Origin: Seohaeicola_A nanhaiensis | GTDB lineage: Bacteria; Pseudomonadota; Alphaproteobacteria; Rhodobacterales; Rhodobacteraceae | Length of the DNA: 64,000 nucleotides | Assembly: GCF_042654245.1 (NCBI RefSeq) | Contig: NZ_JBHSGI010000009.1 | Span: 372,001 to 436,000, forward strand | Direction: 5' to 3' | Part shown: one piece after another, positions 34,557 to 43,109 of the stretch | Numbering within the stretch: the stretch's first letter is position 1 | Layout: each line of letters opens with the position of its first letter | Program-made: the position numbers and the translations under genes | Notes under the pieces: generated by a model | The model's database searches: none | What the model was told of the DNA's origin: nothing | What the model saw: the letters and a program-made list of their open reading frames with translations, nothing else

Positions 34557-35495
34557 ATGCCCGAGACGCTTTCTTCCCACCGGCCCGGACTCGCTATTGC
34601 GTTCAAGCTGAGCGCGATGGCGATCTTTTCCGTGATGTCCGCGATGATCAAGGCCGCCACAGCCGAGGTTCCGTCGGGCGAGGCAGTGTTTTTTCGCGCC
34701 TTCTTCGCGATCCCGGTGATACTCGGCTGGCTGGTGCTGCGTGGCGAGTTGCGGCGCGGTCTGGTCACGCGGAACATCCGGGGCCATTTCCTGCGCGGTC
34801 TGCTGGGCACGGTGGGAATGCTGCTGTCATTCGCCGGTCTGTCGCTGCTGCCGCTGCCCGAGGTGACGGCCATCGGCTATGCCACACCGATCTTCACGAT
34901 GATCCTGGCCGCGGTGATCCTGGGCGAGCGGTTCCGGCTGATCCGGCTGTCGGCGGTTGCGGTCGGTCTGGTCGGCGTGGTGATCATGCTGTGGCCCCGG
35001 CTGGGCGGTGCCGCCTCACTGGAGCAGGGCGCCGCTCTGGGCGCGGTGCTGGTTCTTGGCTCGACCATGGCGAGCGCGATGGTGCAGATCCACATCCGCC
35101 AGTTGGTGCAGACCGAGCATACTGCGGCGGTGGTGTTCTATTTCATGACATCCGCCGCGGTGCTGTCGCTGTTCACCCTGCCGTTCGGATGGGTCGTACC
35201 CTCGGGCGAAACGCTGGCGCTGCTGGTCGGCGCCGGGTTGATCGGGGGCGTGGGGCAGGCGCTGATGACCTCTGCCTATCGTTATGGGCAGGCGTCGATG
35301 CTGGCACCCTACGACTATACCTCGATGATCTTCGCGATCATCCTGGGGTATGTCTGGTTCTCGGAACTGCCGCAGGCGATCACGCTTATGGGCGCGGCGC
35401 TGGTGATCGCCGGCAATGTGGCGGTGATCCTGCGCGAGCGCTATCTGGGCATCGAGCGGACCAAGGCGCGGTCGGTCAGCGACCCGAAGGCATAA
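34557..35495 (+). CDS. EamA/DMT-family transporter
   Basis: 312 aa with ten hydrophobic helices in two EamA repeats (motifs EVPSGEAVFFRAFFAIP, LPEVTAIGYATPIFTMILAAVILGERF, and ASMLAPYDYTSMIFAIILGYVWFSE). Exporter or importer of small metabolites; substrate unknown. ATG 34557 gives MPETLSSHRPGLA; an upstream TTG at 34521 would add 12 residues. Divergent from matB and 23 nt ahead of cobO. Confidence 0.88.
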   Translation: MPETLSSHRPGLAIAFKLSAMAIFSVMSAMIKAATAEVPSGEAVFFRAFFAIPVILGWLVLRGELRRGLVTRNIRGHFLRGLLGTVGMLLSFAGLSLLPLPEVTAIGYATPIFTMILAAVILGERFRLIRLSAVAVGLVGVVIMLWPRLGGAASLEQGAALGAVLVLGSTMASAMVQIHIRQLVQTEHTAAVVFYFMTSAAVLSLFTLPFGWVVPSGETLALLVGAGLIGGVGQALMTSAYRYGQASMLAPYDYTSMIFAIILGYVWFSELPQAITLMGAALVIAGNVAVILRERYLGIERTKARSVSDPKA

Positions 35496-35518
35496 GGCTC
35501 TAACAAGGGGATTGCGAC

Positions 35519-36109
35519 ATGAACGACGAGCACAAGGCGAAGATGCAGGCGGTGCAGGCCGACAAGGCCGCCCGCAAGGCCGAACTGCGCGACCCCGAGC
35601 GCGGGCTGGTTCTGGTGCATACCGGCAAGGGCAAAGGCAAGACCTCGTCCGCCTTCGGCGTGCTGGCGCGGGCGCTGGGCTGGAAGCAGTCGGTCGGTGT
35701 GGTGCAATTCATCAAGGGCAAATGGGTGACAGGCGAGCGGCGGTTCTTCGAGGATCTGGGCGTCGCCTGGCATTCGATGGGCGAGGGCTTTACCTGGGAC
35801 ACGCAGGACCGCGAGCGCGACATTGCCGCGGCGCAGGCGGCCTTTGCCAAGGCGCGTCAGATGATGGAGAGCGGAGAATTCGATCTGGTCGTTCTGGACG
35901 AGATCAACATCGCGATGCGCTATGAGTATCTGTCGGTGCCCGAGGTTCTGGCCGGGCTGGAGGCCCGTCACCCGCGCACGGCCGTCATTCTGACCGGACG
36001 CGATGCCAAGCCGGAGATCTGTGACTATGCCGATCTGGTAACCGAGATGACCGAGGTCAAACATCCGATCAAGGCCGGCATCAAGGCGCAGCGCGGGATC
36101 GACTTCTGA
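35519..36109 (+). CDS. cobO: Cob(I)yrinic acid a,c-diamide adenosyltransferase
   Basis: 196 aa; adds the adenosyl group in cobalamin synthesis or salvage. P-loop HTGKGKGKTSSAFG (residues 34-47), VQFIKGKW, and Walker B LVVLDEINIA are BtuR/CobO signatures. N-terminus rich in K and A. No cobalamin riboswitch is seen in the 23-nt gap to the EamA gene; no other cob genes are in the window. Confidence 0.95.
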   Translation: MNDEHKAKMQAVQADKAARKAELRDPERGLVLVHTGKGKGKTSSAFGVLARALGWKQSVGVVQFIKGKWVTGERRFFEDLGVAWHSMGEGFTWDTQDRERDIAAAQAAFAKARQMMESGEFDLVVLDEINIAMRYEYLSVPEVLAGLEARHPRTAVILTGRDAKPEICDYADLVTEMTEVKHPIKAGIKAQRGIDF

Positions 36110-36114
36110 GTGGG

Positions 36115-36137
36115 CGGGGCCCCTTGGCGGGGCCCCG
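36115..36137. terminator. Hairpin between convergent cobO and PhoD genes
   Basis: CGGGGCCCC-TTGGC-GGGGCCCCG, a 9-bp perfect stem with a 5-nt loop, 6 nt after the cobO stop. The following bases TCCGTG are not a U-run, so it is probably a bidirectional terminator by position. Confidence 0.5.
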
Positions 36138-36144
36138 TCCGTGA

Positions 36145-37698
36145 TCAGATCGACGCGGTTTCCGGATCGAGCGTGACCGACCAGAGTTCGGTGTTGCCGA
36201 CGTCCATCAGGCGCACCTTCATCTGCTGGGTCGCGCCGTCGATATCGACCAGACCGAAGAACTGAAGCCCGGCGGAGGGCGGCAGGTTGGCCTGTCCGGC
36301 CTCGGGCGCCTTGATGAATTTCAGCTCGGGCCCGAAGGTCGGGTCGAGATCGTTCGGGCCGAAGGTGCCAGCGTGCAGCGGGCCCGAGACGAATTCCCAG
36401 AACGGTTCGAAATCCTGGAATTGCGCCTTGTTAGGGTCGTAGTAGTGGGCGGCGGTATAGTGCACGTCGGCGGTGAGCCAGACGGTGTTCAGGATCCGCG
36501 CGGACTTGATGAAGCGCAGAAGTTCGGCAATCTCGATCTCGCGCCCGCCCGGGGCGCCGGTGCCGCGGTCGGCCACGGCCTCGATCTTGTCGCCATCGGG
36601 AACCACCAGACCCAGCGGCATGTCCGCGGCGATCACCTTCCAGGTTGCCTGCGATTGTGCCAGCTCGCGCTTCAGCCAGGCCACCTGTTCGGCGCCCAGG
36701 ATGCGGGCCTCGTCCGAGAGTTCGGATTGCGGCGTGTCGGTATTGGCGCCGCGATAGCTGCGCATGTCGAGGAAGAAGATGTCGAGCATCGGGCCGTAGG
36801 CGATCTTGCGATAGACGCGGCCCGGCTCGGCCGGGGTATAGCGGATCGGCGTCATCTCGTGGAAGGCGCGGCCGGCACGCGCGGCCAGCAGGGCGATGTT
36901 CTTCTCGGTATAGCGCTCGTCGGCGCTGAGGTCCTTGGAGGATGACCAGTTGTTGACGACCTCGTGGTCATCCCACTGGAAGAAGGTCGGGCAGACCGCG
37001 TTGAGCGCGCGCACATGCTCGTCCATCATGTTGTATTTCCACTGGCCGCGATATTCGTCCAGCGTCTCGGCCACCTTGCGCTTTTCGTCGATCAGCACGG
37101 TGTTCTTCCAGATCGTCTGGCCGTCCTTTTCGACAGTGTCCTGCATCGCGCCGTCGGCATAGATGGTGTCGCCGGAATGCAGGAAGAAGTCGGGGCGGTG
37201 CTGTGCCATTGTGGCATAGGTGCGCATCCCCTGATCGTCGATGCCCCAGCCCTGGCCGGCGGTGTCACCCGACCAGGCAAAGCGGATGTCGCGGCGTGAC
37301 ATGGCGGCGGTGCGGAACTGGCCGACCAGCGGCTCGGACAGGGCGTTGACGTCCGACAGGTCGGCGGCGGTGAAGCGGTAGAAGATGTCCTGATCCGATG
37401 GCAGGCCTTCGACCAGGCGCTTGATCGCGAAATCGCTGTCGGGCAGCGCGTTCAGTGGCGCGAGCTTGCGGGCATCGGCAAAGCTCTCGGTGGTCGAGAC
37501 TTCCATCATCACCCGGGCGGGGCGGTCGGTGCGTGTCCAGATCATGCCGGAGGTGGTGTCGATGTCGCCCGATTGCAGGCCATGGGTAAAGACCGGGCGC
37601 GAGGAGGCGCGGCTGATGGCAGGCATGGCGAGGCTGGCCGCGAAGGCTGTGCCGCCGGCGAGGACGGCGCGGCGGGTGGGTCGGAGGAGTCTGGTCAT
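36145..37698 (-). CDS. phoD: PhoD-like alkaline phosphatase/phosphodiesterase
   Basis: 517 aa. Tat signal with TRRAVLAGGTAFAASLAMPAISRA, then the PhoD N-terminal domain (FTHGLQSGDIDTTSGMIWTR) and metallophosphatase core: FAWSGDTAGQGWG, LHSGDTIYADG, QWDDHEVVNNW, WLTADVHYTAAHYYD. Exported, Ca/Fe-dependent phosphoester hydrolysis is expected. No Pho box could be identified upstream. Confidence 0.93.
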   Translation of the reverse strand: MTRLLRPTRRAVLAGGTAFAASLAMPAISRASSRPVFTHGLQSGDIDTTSGMIWTRTDRPARVMMEVSTTESFADARKLAPLNALPDSDFAIKRLVEGLPSDQDIFYRFTAADLSDVNALSEPLVGQFRTAAMSRRDIRFAWSGDTAGQGWGIDDQGMRTYATMAQHRPDFFLHSGDTIYADGAMQDTVEKDGQTIWKNTVLIDEKRKVAETLDEYRGQWKYNMMDEHVRALNAVCPTFFQWDDHEVVNNWSSSKDLSADERYTEKNIALLAARAGRAFHEMTPIRYTPAEPGRVYRKIAYGPMLDIFFLDMRSYRGANTDTPQSELSDEARILGAEQVAWLKRELAQSQATWKVIAADMPLGLVVPDGDKIEAVADRGTGAPGGREIEIAELLRFIKSARILNTVWLTADVHYTAAHYYDPNKAQFQDFEPFWEFVSGPLHAGTFGPNDLDPTFGPELKFIKAPEAGQANLPPSAGLQFFGLVDIDGATQQMKVRLMDVGNTELWSVTLDPETASI

Positions 37699-37818
37699 GC
37701 AAGGATTCCCTGATGCTGGCCCGAACGCGGGCGGGAGTGAACAGGGGCCATCAACCGCAGAATTGTGAAAGCTGCGGATCGTCCGGGTAACGGTTGCGCG
37801 AAGTTTTGGTGACGGGTG

Positions 37819-38268
37819 TCAGTCCGCAGCAGGCTCTGCGTGGGAAGTCAGAGCCTGTTTCAGCGTGGTGATCTTCTGGCGAAGGTCGATCAGCTCGGGG
37901 ATCGACAGGCCCGTTGCGTCGAGGATGCATCGGGTGATGCGATCGGACTCGGGCTGAAGCGCGCGGGCCTTTTCGGTGAGCGAGACGGTCACCATCCTTT
38001 CGTCGTCGCGCGAGCGGGTGCGGGAGATCAACCCCGAGTCTTCCATACGTTTGAGCAGGGGCGTGAGCGTGTTGGATTCGAGGCCCAGCGCGGTCCCGAT
38101 CTGTCGGACGTTCTGCCCGTCTTCTGCCCAGAGCGCGACCAGCACCAGATATTGCGGATAGGTCAGCCCCAGCGGCGCCAGCAGCGGGCGGTAGAGATGT
38201 GTCATCGCGTGACTCGCCGAATAAAGCGAGAAGCAGAGCATGTCGGAAATATTCAGGGGTCTGGTCAT
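37819..38268 (-). CDS. ohrR: Organic-hydroperoxide-sensing MarR repressor OhrR
   Basis: 149 aa. MarR winged helix (VRQIGTALGLESNTLTPLLKRMEDSGLISRTRSRDDERMV). The N-terminal LCFSLYSASHAM holds the peroxide-reactive C12, as in other OhrR proteins. Divergent from ohr; two palindromic operators lie in the shared intergenic region. Confidence 0.94.
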   Translation of the reverse strand: MTRPLNISDMLCFSLYSASHAMTHLYRPLLAPLGLTYPQYLVLVALWAEDGQNVRQIGTALGLESNTLTPLLKRMEDSGLISRTRSRDDERMVTVSLTEKARALQPESDRITRCILDATGLSIPELIDLRQKITTLKQALTSHAEPAAD

Positions 38269-38288
38269 GGAACAAATTTAGGGCGCGC

Positions 38289-38301
38289 GCGATTGAATCG
38301 C
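38289..38301. promoter_or_regulatory. OhrR operator 1
   Basis: Perfect palindrome GCGATT-G-AATCGC located 21 nt upstream of the ohrR start. Same core (CGATTnAATCG) as the second copy at 38346; suited to autoregulation of ohrR. Confidence 0.7.
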
Positions 38302-38345
38302 AAGGGATTGAAAGTCGGGAGACCTCGGGCTATATGAATCTCACA

Positions 38346-38356
38346 CGATTAAATCG
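38346..38356. promoter_or_regulatory. OhrR operator 2
   Basis: Palindrome CGATT-A-AATCG located 25 nt upstream of the ohr start, matching the core of operator 1. Likely represses ohr until OhrR is oxidised. Confidence 0.7.
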
Positions 38357-38380
38357 CACACGATCCAAAAGGAGACTCAT

Positions 38381-38809
38381 ATGGCCATTTCCCCCGTCTA
38401 CACCGCTGCTGCCACCGCAACCGGAGGCCGCGACGGCCGTTCGAAAACCGAGGACGGGTCGCTGGATGTGAAGCTGGGCGTGCCGACGGAAATGGGCGGC
38501 AAGGGCGACGGCAACAATCCGGAGCAGCTGTTCGCAGCGGGTTACGCGGCCTGCTATCTCGGCGCGATGAAATTCGCGACGACGCAGGACAAGTCGCTGG
38601 CAAAGGTACCGGCCGACACCACGGTGACCGCAAAGGTCGGGATTGGCCCGCGGGCGGACAAGGGCTTTGGCATCAAGGTCGATCTGGAAGTGAAGATGCC
38701 GGGTCTCGACAAGGCCGAGGCGCAGAAGATCGCCGACGCCGGCCACGAAATCTGCCCCTATTCGAACGCGATCAAGGGCAACGTGGACGTGACGACCTCG
38801 GTCGCCTGA
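38381..38809 (+). CDS. ohr: Organic hydroperoxide resistance protein Ohr
   Basis: 142 aa OsmC/Ohr-family thiol peroxidase reducing organic and fatty-acid hydroperoxides. The two redox cysteines are C58 (AAGYAACYLGA) and C125 (HEICPYSNA). AAAAGGAGACTCAT precedes ATG 38381. It ends 3 nt before the convergent rlmJ stop. Confidence 0.96.
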   Translation: MAISPVYTAAATATGGRDGRSKTEDGSLDVKLGVPTEMGGKGDGNNPEQLFAAGYAACYLGAMKFATTQDKSLAKVPADTTVTAKVGIGPRADKGFGIKVDLEVKMPGLDKAEAQKIADAGHEICPYSNAIKGNVDVTTSVA

Positions 38810-38812
38810 TAC

Positions 38813-39577
38813 CTAGCGCGGCAGCCGGTCCAGATCGGCTGCCGCCTCTGCCAGACCCCAGGGCGGGTTGATCACCACCATGCCGCTGCCGATCATGCCG
38901 TGACCTTCGCGGGCGGGTGGGAAGGTCAGCCGATGGTGCAGGATTTCGCCTTGCAGACCCTGGATTTCTTTTAGCACAGCCTGTTCCGCCCCCGAGGCGA
39001 GGATCGGATACCAGAGCATCAGCACACCCACCGGCCATTTGCGATGCAGGGTCTGCATCAGCTTGGGCATCGCGGTGAAGTCGTCCTTGATCTCGTAACT
39101 CGGGTCGATCAACAGCAGCCCCCGGCGCGGCGTCGGCGGACAGAGCGACAGCGCCATCTGGACGCCATCCGTCTCGCGTACGTCGATGCCCGGGAAGTCC
39201 GCGCGCAGGGCACGGGCCTCGGCGGGGTGACGCTCGGCCAGGACCATCCGGTCGCCTGGCCGCAGCAGGGCCTGCGCGAGGAAGGGAGAGCCCGGATAAG
39301 CCGATGGTCCGCCCTTGGCGCGGGCCGCCGCAAGAGCTTTCAGATAGGGATGATCGTGCGGAAAATGCGGCTCTGCACGGGTGATTCCTGCGGCGGCCTC
39401 ACCGGTCTTGAGCGCCTCCGGCGAGGTCAGGTCATAGAGACCCCGGCCCGAATGCGTCTCGATATAGACCATCGGCTTGGGCTTCTGGCCCATATAGGCG
39501 AGCGCGGAGGCCAGCAAAGCGTGCTTGTGCACGTCGGCCATGTTCCCGGCATGATAGGCGTGCTGGTAGGAGAGCAT
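38813..39577 (-). CDS. rlmJ: 23S rRNA (adenine2030-N6)-methyltransferase RlmJ
   Basis: 254 aa. MLSYQHAYHAGNMADVHKHALL is the RlmJ N-terminus. Methyltransferase motifs: ETHSGRGLYDL (SAM site), GLLLIDPSYEIKDDF with the catalytic DPSYE (DPPY/F-type), and the long HRLTFPPAREGHGMIGSGMVVINPPWGL. Start ATG 39577 has GGAGAGC-type spacing; a frame extending to 40132 overlaps ilvE and is rejected. Confidence 0.93.
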   Translation of the reverse strand: MLSYQHAYHAGNMADVHKHALLASALAYMGQKPKPMVYIETHSGRGLYDLTSPEALKTGEAAAGITRAEPHFPHDHPYLKALAAARAKGGPSAYPGSPFLAQALLRPGDRMVLAERHPAEARALRADFPGIDVRETDGVQMALSLCPPTPRRGLLLIDPSYEIKDDFTAMPKLMQTLHRKWPVGVLMLWYPILASGAEQAVLKEIQGLQGEILHHRLTFPPAREGHGMIGSGMVVINPPWGLAEAAADLDRLPR

Positions 39578-39636
39578 GGCCGTGTTCCGAAAGGGGACGG
39601 CGGGGCAAGCCCCGCCCAGTGCCAGCAGAGGGCGCG

Positions 39637-40503
39637 TTACGCGCGCACGAGCTTTTCGTAGCTTTCCGCGATGTCGCGCGTCAGGGCCCCGACCTCGAAG
39701 GTGTAGTCGCCGATCTGGCCGACCGGCGTCACCTCGGCGGCGGTGCCGGTCAGCCAGCACTGCTCGAAGCTTTCCAGCTCTTCCGGCATGATGTGCCGCT
39801 CGTGGACCTTGATCTGCTTGTCTTCCAGCATCCCGATCACGGTCTGGCGGGTCAGGCCGTTCAGGAAGCAGTCGGCCTTGGGCGTGTGAACCTCGCCGTT
39901 CTTGACGAAGAAGATGTTGGCGCCCGTCGCCTCGGCCACGTAGCCGCGGTAGTCCATGAACAGCGCGTCCGAACAGCCCTTGGCCTCGGCGGCGTGTTTG
40001 GACATGGTGCAGATCATGTAGAGACCGGCCGCCTTGGCGTGGACGGGAATCGTTTCGGGGGAGGGGCGCTTCCATTTGGAAATGTCGAGCTTTGCGCCCT
40101 TGAACTTGGCATCGCCGTAATAGTTGCCCCATTCCCAGCCGGTGATGGCGAGGCGGACGGGGTTGCGGCGGGCCGAGACGCCCATGTCTTCGCCGGCGCC
40201 ACGCCAGGCGACCGCACGCACGTAGGCGTCGGTCCAGCCGTTGGCGGCGAGCATGTCGTATTTCGCCTTCTCGATTTCCTCCACCGAGTAGGGGATTTCG
40301 AAATCGAGCATCTGGGCCGAGGCCTTGAGGCGCTTGGAGTGCTCGACACCCTTGAAGATCTTGCCGTTGTAGCAGCGCTCGCCCTCGAAGACCGAGCTGG
40401 CATAGTGCATCGCATGGGTCAGGATGTGTACATTCGCATCGCGCCAGTCGATCAGCTTGCCGTCCATCCAGATCTTGCCGTCGCGGTCATCATAGGTCGT
40501 CAT
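39637..40503 (-). CDS. ilvE: Branched-chain amino-acid aminotransferase
   Basis: 288 aa PLP fold-type IV transaminase for Leu, Ile and Val. MHYASSVFEGERCYNGKIFKG contains the conserved FEG; the PLP lysine is in DISKWKRPSP..VHAKAAGLYMI. YRGYVAEATGANIFFVKNGEV and LNGLTRQTVI are family signatures. Start ATG 40503 gives MTTYDDRDGKIWMDGK; upstream frames are spurious. Divergent from petP. Confidence 0.93.
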   Translation of the reverse strand: MTTYDDRDGKIWMDGKLIDWRDANVHILTHAMHYASSVFEGERCYNGKIFKGVEHSKRLKASAQMLDFEIPYSVEEIEKAKYDMLAANGWTDAYVRAVAWRGAGEDMGVSARRNPVRLAITGWEWGNYYGDAKFKGAKLDISKWKRPSPETIPVHAKAAGLYMICTMSKHAAEAKGCSDALFMDYRGYVAEATGANIFFVKNGEVHTPKADCFLNGLTRQTVIGMLEDKQIKVHERHIMPEELESFEQCWLTGTAAEVTPVGQIGDYTFEVGALTRDIAESYEKLVRA

Positions 40504-40583
40504 GTCGCTTCTCCACACAGGCGAATGTCTTTGCATTTGTTGCGCCGTCATATCCGGATCGGACATATTATTGCGCCAAATTG

Positions 40584-40617
40584 AGCGGTCACTACCGCTT
40601 GGCCCTTGGAATGTCAA
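40584..40617 (-). promoter_or_regulatory. Candidate ilvE promoter with inverted repeat over the -10
   Basis: Minus-strand TTGACA (40612-40617), 17-nt spacer, TAGTGA (40589-40594; a weak -10). The perfect inverted repeat AGCGGT-CACT-ACCGCT (40584-40599) straddles the -10, as an operator would. It could serve PetP or an amino-acid regulator. Confidence 0.4.
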
Positions 40618-40629
40618 CAAGGCTGACTT

Positions 40630-41169
40630 ATGCTTTGCAAAATTGACTCCGAGGAGAGGCTGTTGGAGACGCGCGCATCGCAGGGGTTTGGCGGAGAGAG
40701 CCTGCTCTTCCTCACAGACGAACAGTTGCGTCAGGGGATAGAGGCGATGTTCTTTGCCTATCGCGGGTTTACCGCCGATCCCGACCGCATCCTGGATGAC
40801 CTTGCCTATGGGAGAGCGCATCACCGCGCTGTGCACTTCATCAACCGCGCACCGGGCACGACGGTGAACAACCTGCTGGCCATCCTCGGAGTGACCAAGC
40901 AGAGCCTGAACCGGGTGCTGCGGTCGCTGATCGAGGACGGGCTGGTGGAAAGCCGGGTGGGCACGGCGGACAAGCGCGAGCGCCACCTTTACCTGACGGA
41001 GCAGGGGCGGGCGCTGGAGACCAAACTTTCCGACGCGCAGCGGGCGCGGATGCGGGCGGCCTTTCGTGAGGCGGGACCGGAGGCGGTGGCCGGGTTCCGG
41101 CAGGTGCTGGAGGCAATGATGGACCCAGAGATGCGCCGCGCCTACGCCCGGCTGCGGGACAATGCATGA
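40630..41169 (+). CDS. petP: MarR-family regulator PetP
   Basis: 179 aa. Winged helix: PGTTVNNLLAILGVTKQSLNRVLRSLIEDGLVESRVGTADKRERHLYLTEQG. Directly followed by, and overlapping, petR (TGA/ATG), the arrangement known from Rhodobacter capsulatus, where PetP and PetR are required for growth or cytochrome bc1 expression. Start may be ATG 40630 or TTG 40663, the latter preceded by GAGGAGAGG, which would remove 11 residues. Confidence 0.85.
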   Translation: MLCKIDSEERLLETRASQGFGGESLLFLTDEQLRQGIEAMFFAYRGFTADPDRILDDLAYGRAHHRAVHFINRAPGTTVNNLLAILGVTKQSLNRVLRSLIEDGLVESRVGTADKRERHLYLTEQGRALETKLSDAQRARMRAAFREAGPEAVAGFRQVLEAMMDPEMRRAYARLRDNA

Positions 41170-41870
41170 TGACCGATTTCGACGCCCATCTGCTGATTGT
41201 CGATGACGACGAACGAATTCGGGAGCTTTTGAAGAAGTTCCTGATCCGGCATGGGTTTCTGGTGACGGCGGCGCGCGACGCGGCCCATGCGCGGCGGATC
41301 CTGTCGGGGCTGGATTTCGATCTGATCGTTCTGGACGTGATGATGCCGGGAGAGGACGGGATCAGCCTGACCCGGGCGCTGCGCACCGACAAGGACACGC
41401 CGATCCTGCTGCTGACGGCACGTGGCGAGACCGAAAACCGGATCGCGGGGCTGGAGGCTGGGGCGGACGACTATCTGGCCAAGCCCTTTGAGCCGAAGGA
41501 GCTGTTGCTGCGGATCAATGCGATTTTGCGGCGGATGCCTGAAGCGCCGGCGCCCTCGACGGCGCCGAAGATCCTGCATCTGGGGCCGGTGCGCTATGAC
41601 ATCGAGCGGGGCGAGATGTGGCAGGGCGAAGAGCTGGTGCGGCTGACCGCGACGGAAAGCCAGCTGATGCGCATTTTTGCGGCCCGCCCGGGCGAGGCGG
41701 TGAGCCGGACCAAGCTGGTGGAGGACCTCGGCCGCGACCGGGGCCAGGCGCAGGAGCGGGCGGTGGACGTGCAGATCACCCGGCTGCGGCGCAAGATCGA
41801 GAGCAACCCGAAACAGCCGCGCTATTTGCAGACCGTGCGCGGTGCGGGCTACATGCTGGCGCCGGACTGA
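41166..41870 (+). CDS. petR: OmpR-family response regulator PetR
   Basis: 234 aa. Receiver domain: acidic pocket VDDDERIRE, phosphoacceptor in LIVLDVMMPGEDG, TARGE and K in YLAKPFEPKEL. C-terminal winged helix DNA-binding domain ends RRKIESNPKQPRYLQTVRGAGYML. No histidine kinase adjoins it, as for R. capsulatus PetR. ATG 41166 or 41169 are both possible; the former overlaps petP. Confidence 0.9.
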   Translation: MMTDFDAHLLIVDDDERIRELLKKFLIRHGFLVTAARDAAHARRILSGLDFDLIVLDVMMPGEDGISLTRALRTDKDTPILLLTARGETENRIAGLEAGADDYLAKPFEPKELLLRINAILRRMPEAPAPSTAPKILHLGPVRYDIERGEMWQGEELVRLTATESQLMRIFAARPGEAVSRTKLVEDLGRDRGQAQERAVDVQITRLRRKIESNPKQPRYLQTVRGAGYMLAPD

Positions 41871-41900
41871 CCCGGCGTTGCCCTTGCGGCGCGGGCGGTC

Positions 41901-41926
41901 CTGAGTATTTGGAAAGAGAAGAAGCC
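41901..41926 (+). repeat. Copy of an intergenic motif (TATTTGGAAA...AGAAGA)
   Basis: GAGTATTTGGAAAGAGAAGAAG upstream of the deacetylase-like gene closely resembles the sequence after the hairpin at 48571-48600 between paaA and paaB. Both lie just before a ribosome site. I recall similar intergenic motifs being common in Rhodobacteraceae genomes. Confidence 0.55.
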
Positions 41927-41940
41927 AGAGGGGGAGCCCG

Positions 41941-42867
41941 ATGACCACAGCCCTGATCACCCATGCCGACTGTCTCGCGCATGTCACGCCCGAAGGGCAC
42001 CCGGAGCGGGTGGCGCGGCTGGAGCATGTCCTGCATGCGCTGGAGCCGCTGGACCTGAAGCGCGTGACCGCGCCTCTGGCGGCAGAGGACGACATCCTGC
42101 GCCTGCATCCGGCGGGCTATCTTGCCGATCTCAAGCGCAAGAGTCCGGCGGAAGGCTGGGTGCAGCTGGACGACGACACCTTCATGTCGCCGGGCACGAT
42201 GACCGCGGCGTTCCGCGCGGCGGGGGCGGCGATCCGGGCGGTGGACATGGTGCTGGGCGGGGAGGTGAAGAACGCCTTCGCCGCGATCCGGCCGCCGGGA
42301 CACCATGCCGAGACCGAGACGCCGATGGGCTTCTGCCTGTTCGGCAATGTGGCACTGGCGGCGAAACATGCGCTCGACTTCCACGGGCTGAAACGGGTCG
42401 CGATTGTCGATTTCGACGTGCATCACGGCAATGGCACGCAGGACCTTCTTTGGGACGAGGCGCGCGCGCTGGTGATCACCAGCCAGCAGATGCCGTTGTG
42501 GCCGGGCACCGGCAAGCCGAGCGAGACCGGCGTGCACGACACCATCCTGAACGTCCCGCTGCCGCCGGGCAGTGACGGGGCCACGATGCGCGCCGAATAC
42601 GAGCGGCAGGTCTTCCCGCGACTGCGCGCGTTCAAGCCCGAGCTGATCATCATTTCGGCCGGGTTCGACGCCCATGCAGAGGATCCTTTGGCCCAGCTGG
42701 AATGGCAGACCGAGGATTTCGCCTGGCTGACCCGGCGACTTTGCGCCATCGCGGAAGAGGTCTGCGGCGGGCGTGTGGTCTCGACCCTGGAAGGCGGCTA
42801 TGATCTGGGCGCGCTCGCCGCCGGGGCGAAGGCGCATGTGGAAGAACTGATCGAGGCCGGCAAATGA
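41941..42867 (+). CDS. Histone deacetylase/acetylpolyamine amidohydrolase-family protein
   Basis: 308 aa zinc deacetylase fold. RPPGHHAETETPMGFCLFGNVALAAKHAL has the tandem histidines. IVDFDVHHGNGTQD supplies zinc-binding Asp/His, and IISAGFDAHAEDPL the other Asp. Of the class II type found in proteobacteria, acting on acetylated small molecules or lysines; substrate unknown. Its stop overlaps the xseB start by 4 nt, starting the xseB-ispA-dxs run. Confidence 0.9.
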   Translation: MTTALITHADCLAHVTPEGHPERVARLEHVLHALEPLDLKRVTAPLAAEDDILRLHPAGYLADLKRKSPAEGWVQLDDDTFMSPGTMTAAFRAAGAAIRAVDMVLGGEVKNAFAAIRPPGHHAETETPMGFCLFGNVALAAKHALDFHGLKRVAIVDFDVHHGNGTQDLLWDEARALVITSQQMPLWPGTGKPSETGVHDTILNVPLPPGSDGATMRAEYERQVFPRLRAFKPELIIISAGFDAHAEDPLAQLEWQTEDFAWLTRRLCAIAEEVCGGRVVSTLEGGYDLGALAAGAKAHVEELIEAGK

Positions 42868-43106
42868 GCCAGAAACCCGTCAATGAGATGACCTTCGAAG
42901 AGGCGATGAAAGAGCTGGAAACGGTGGTCGACGCGCTGGAGAAGGGCGACGTGGCGCTGGATGCGTCCATCGCGCTGTATGAACGCGGCGCGGCGCTGAA
43001 GAAGCGGTGCGAGGAAGAGCTGAAGCGGGCCGAGGAAAAGGTCGCGGCCATCACGCTGGGGGCGGATGGCGCGCCCACGGGGTTGAAGCCCGTCGAAGGG
43101 CTCTGA
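42864..43106 (+). CDS. xseB: Exodeoxyribonuclease VII small subunit
   Basis: 80 aa, helical hairpin with MTFEEAMKELETVVDALEKGDVALDASIALYERGAALKKRCEEELKRAEEKV, the whole XseB signature. ATG 42864 overlaps the upstream stop. Standard xseB-ispA-dxs order in alphaproteobacteria; the large subunit XseA is not in the window. Confidence 0.95.
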   Translation: MSQKPVNEMTFEEAMKELETVVDALEKGDVALDASIALYERGAALKKRCEEELKRAEEKVAAITLGADGAPTGLKPVEGL

Positions 43107-43109
43107 ACC

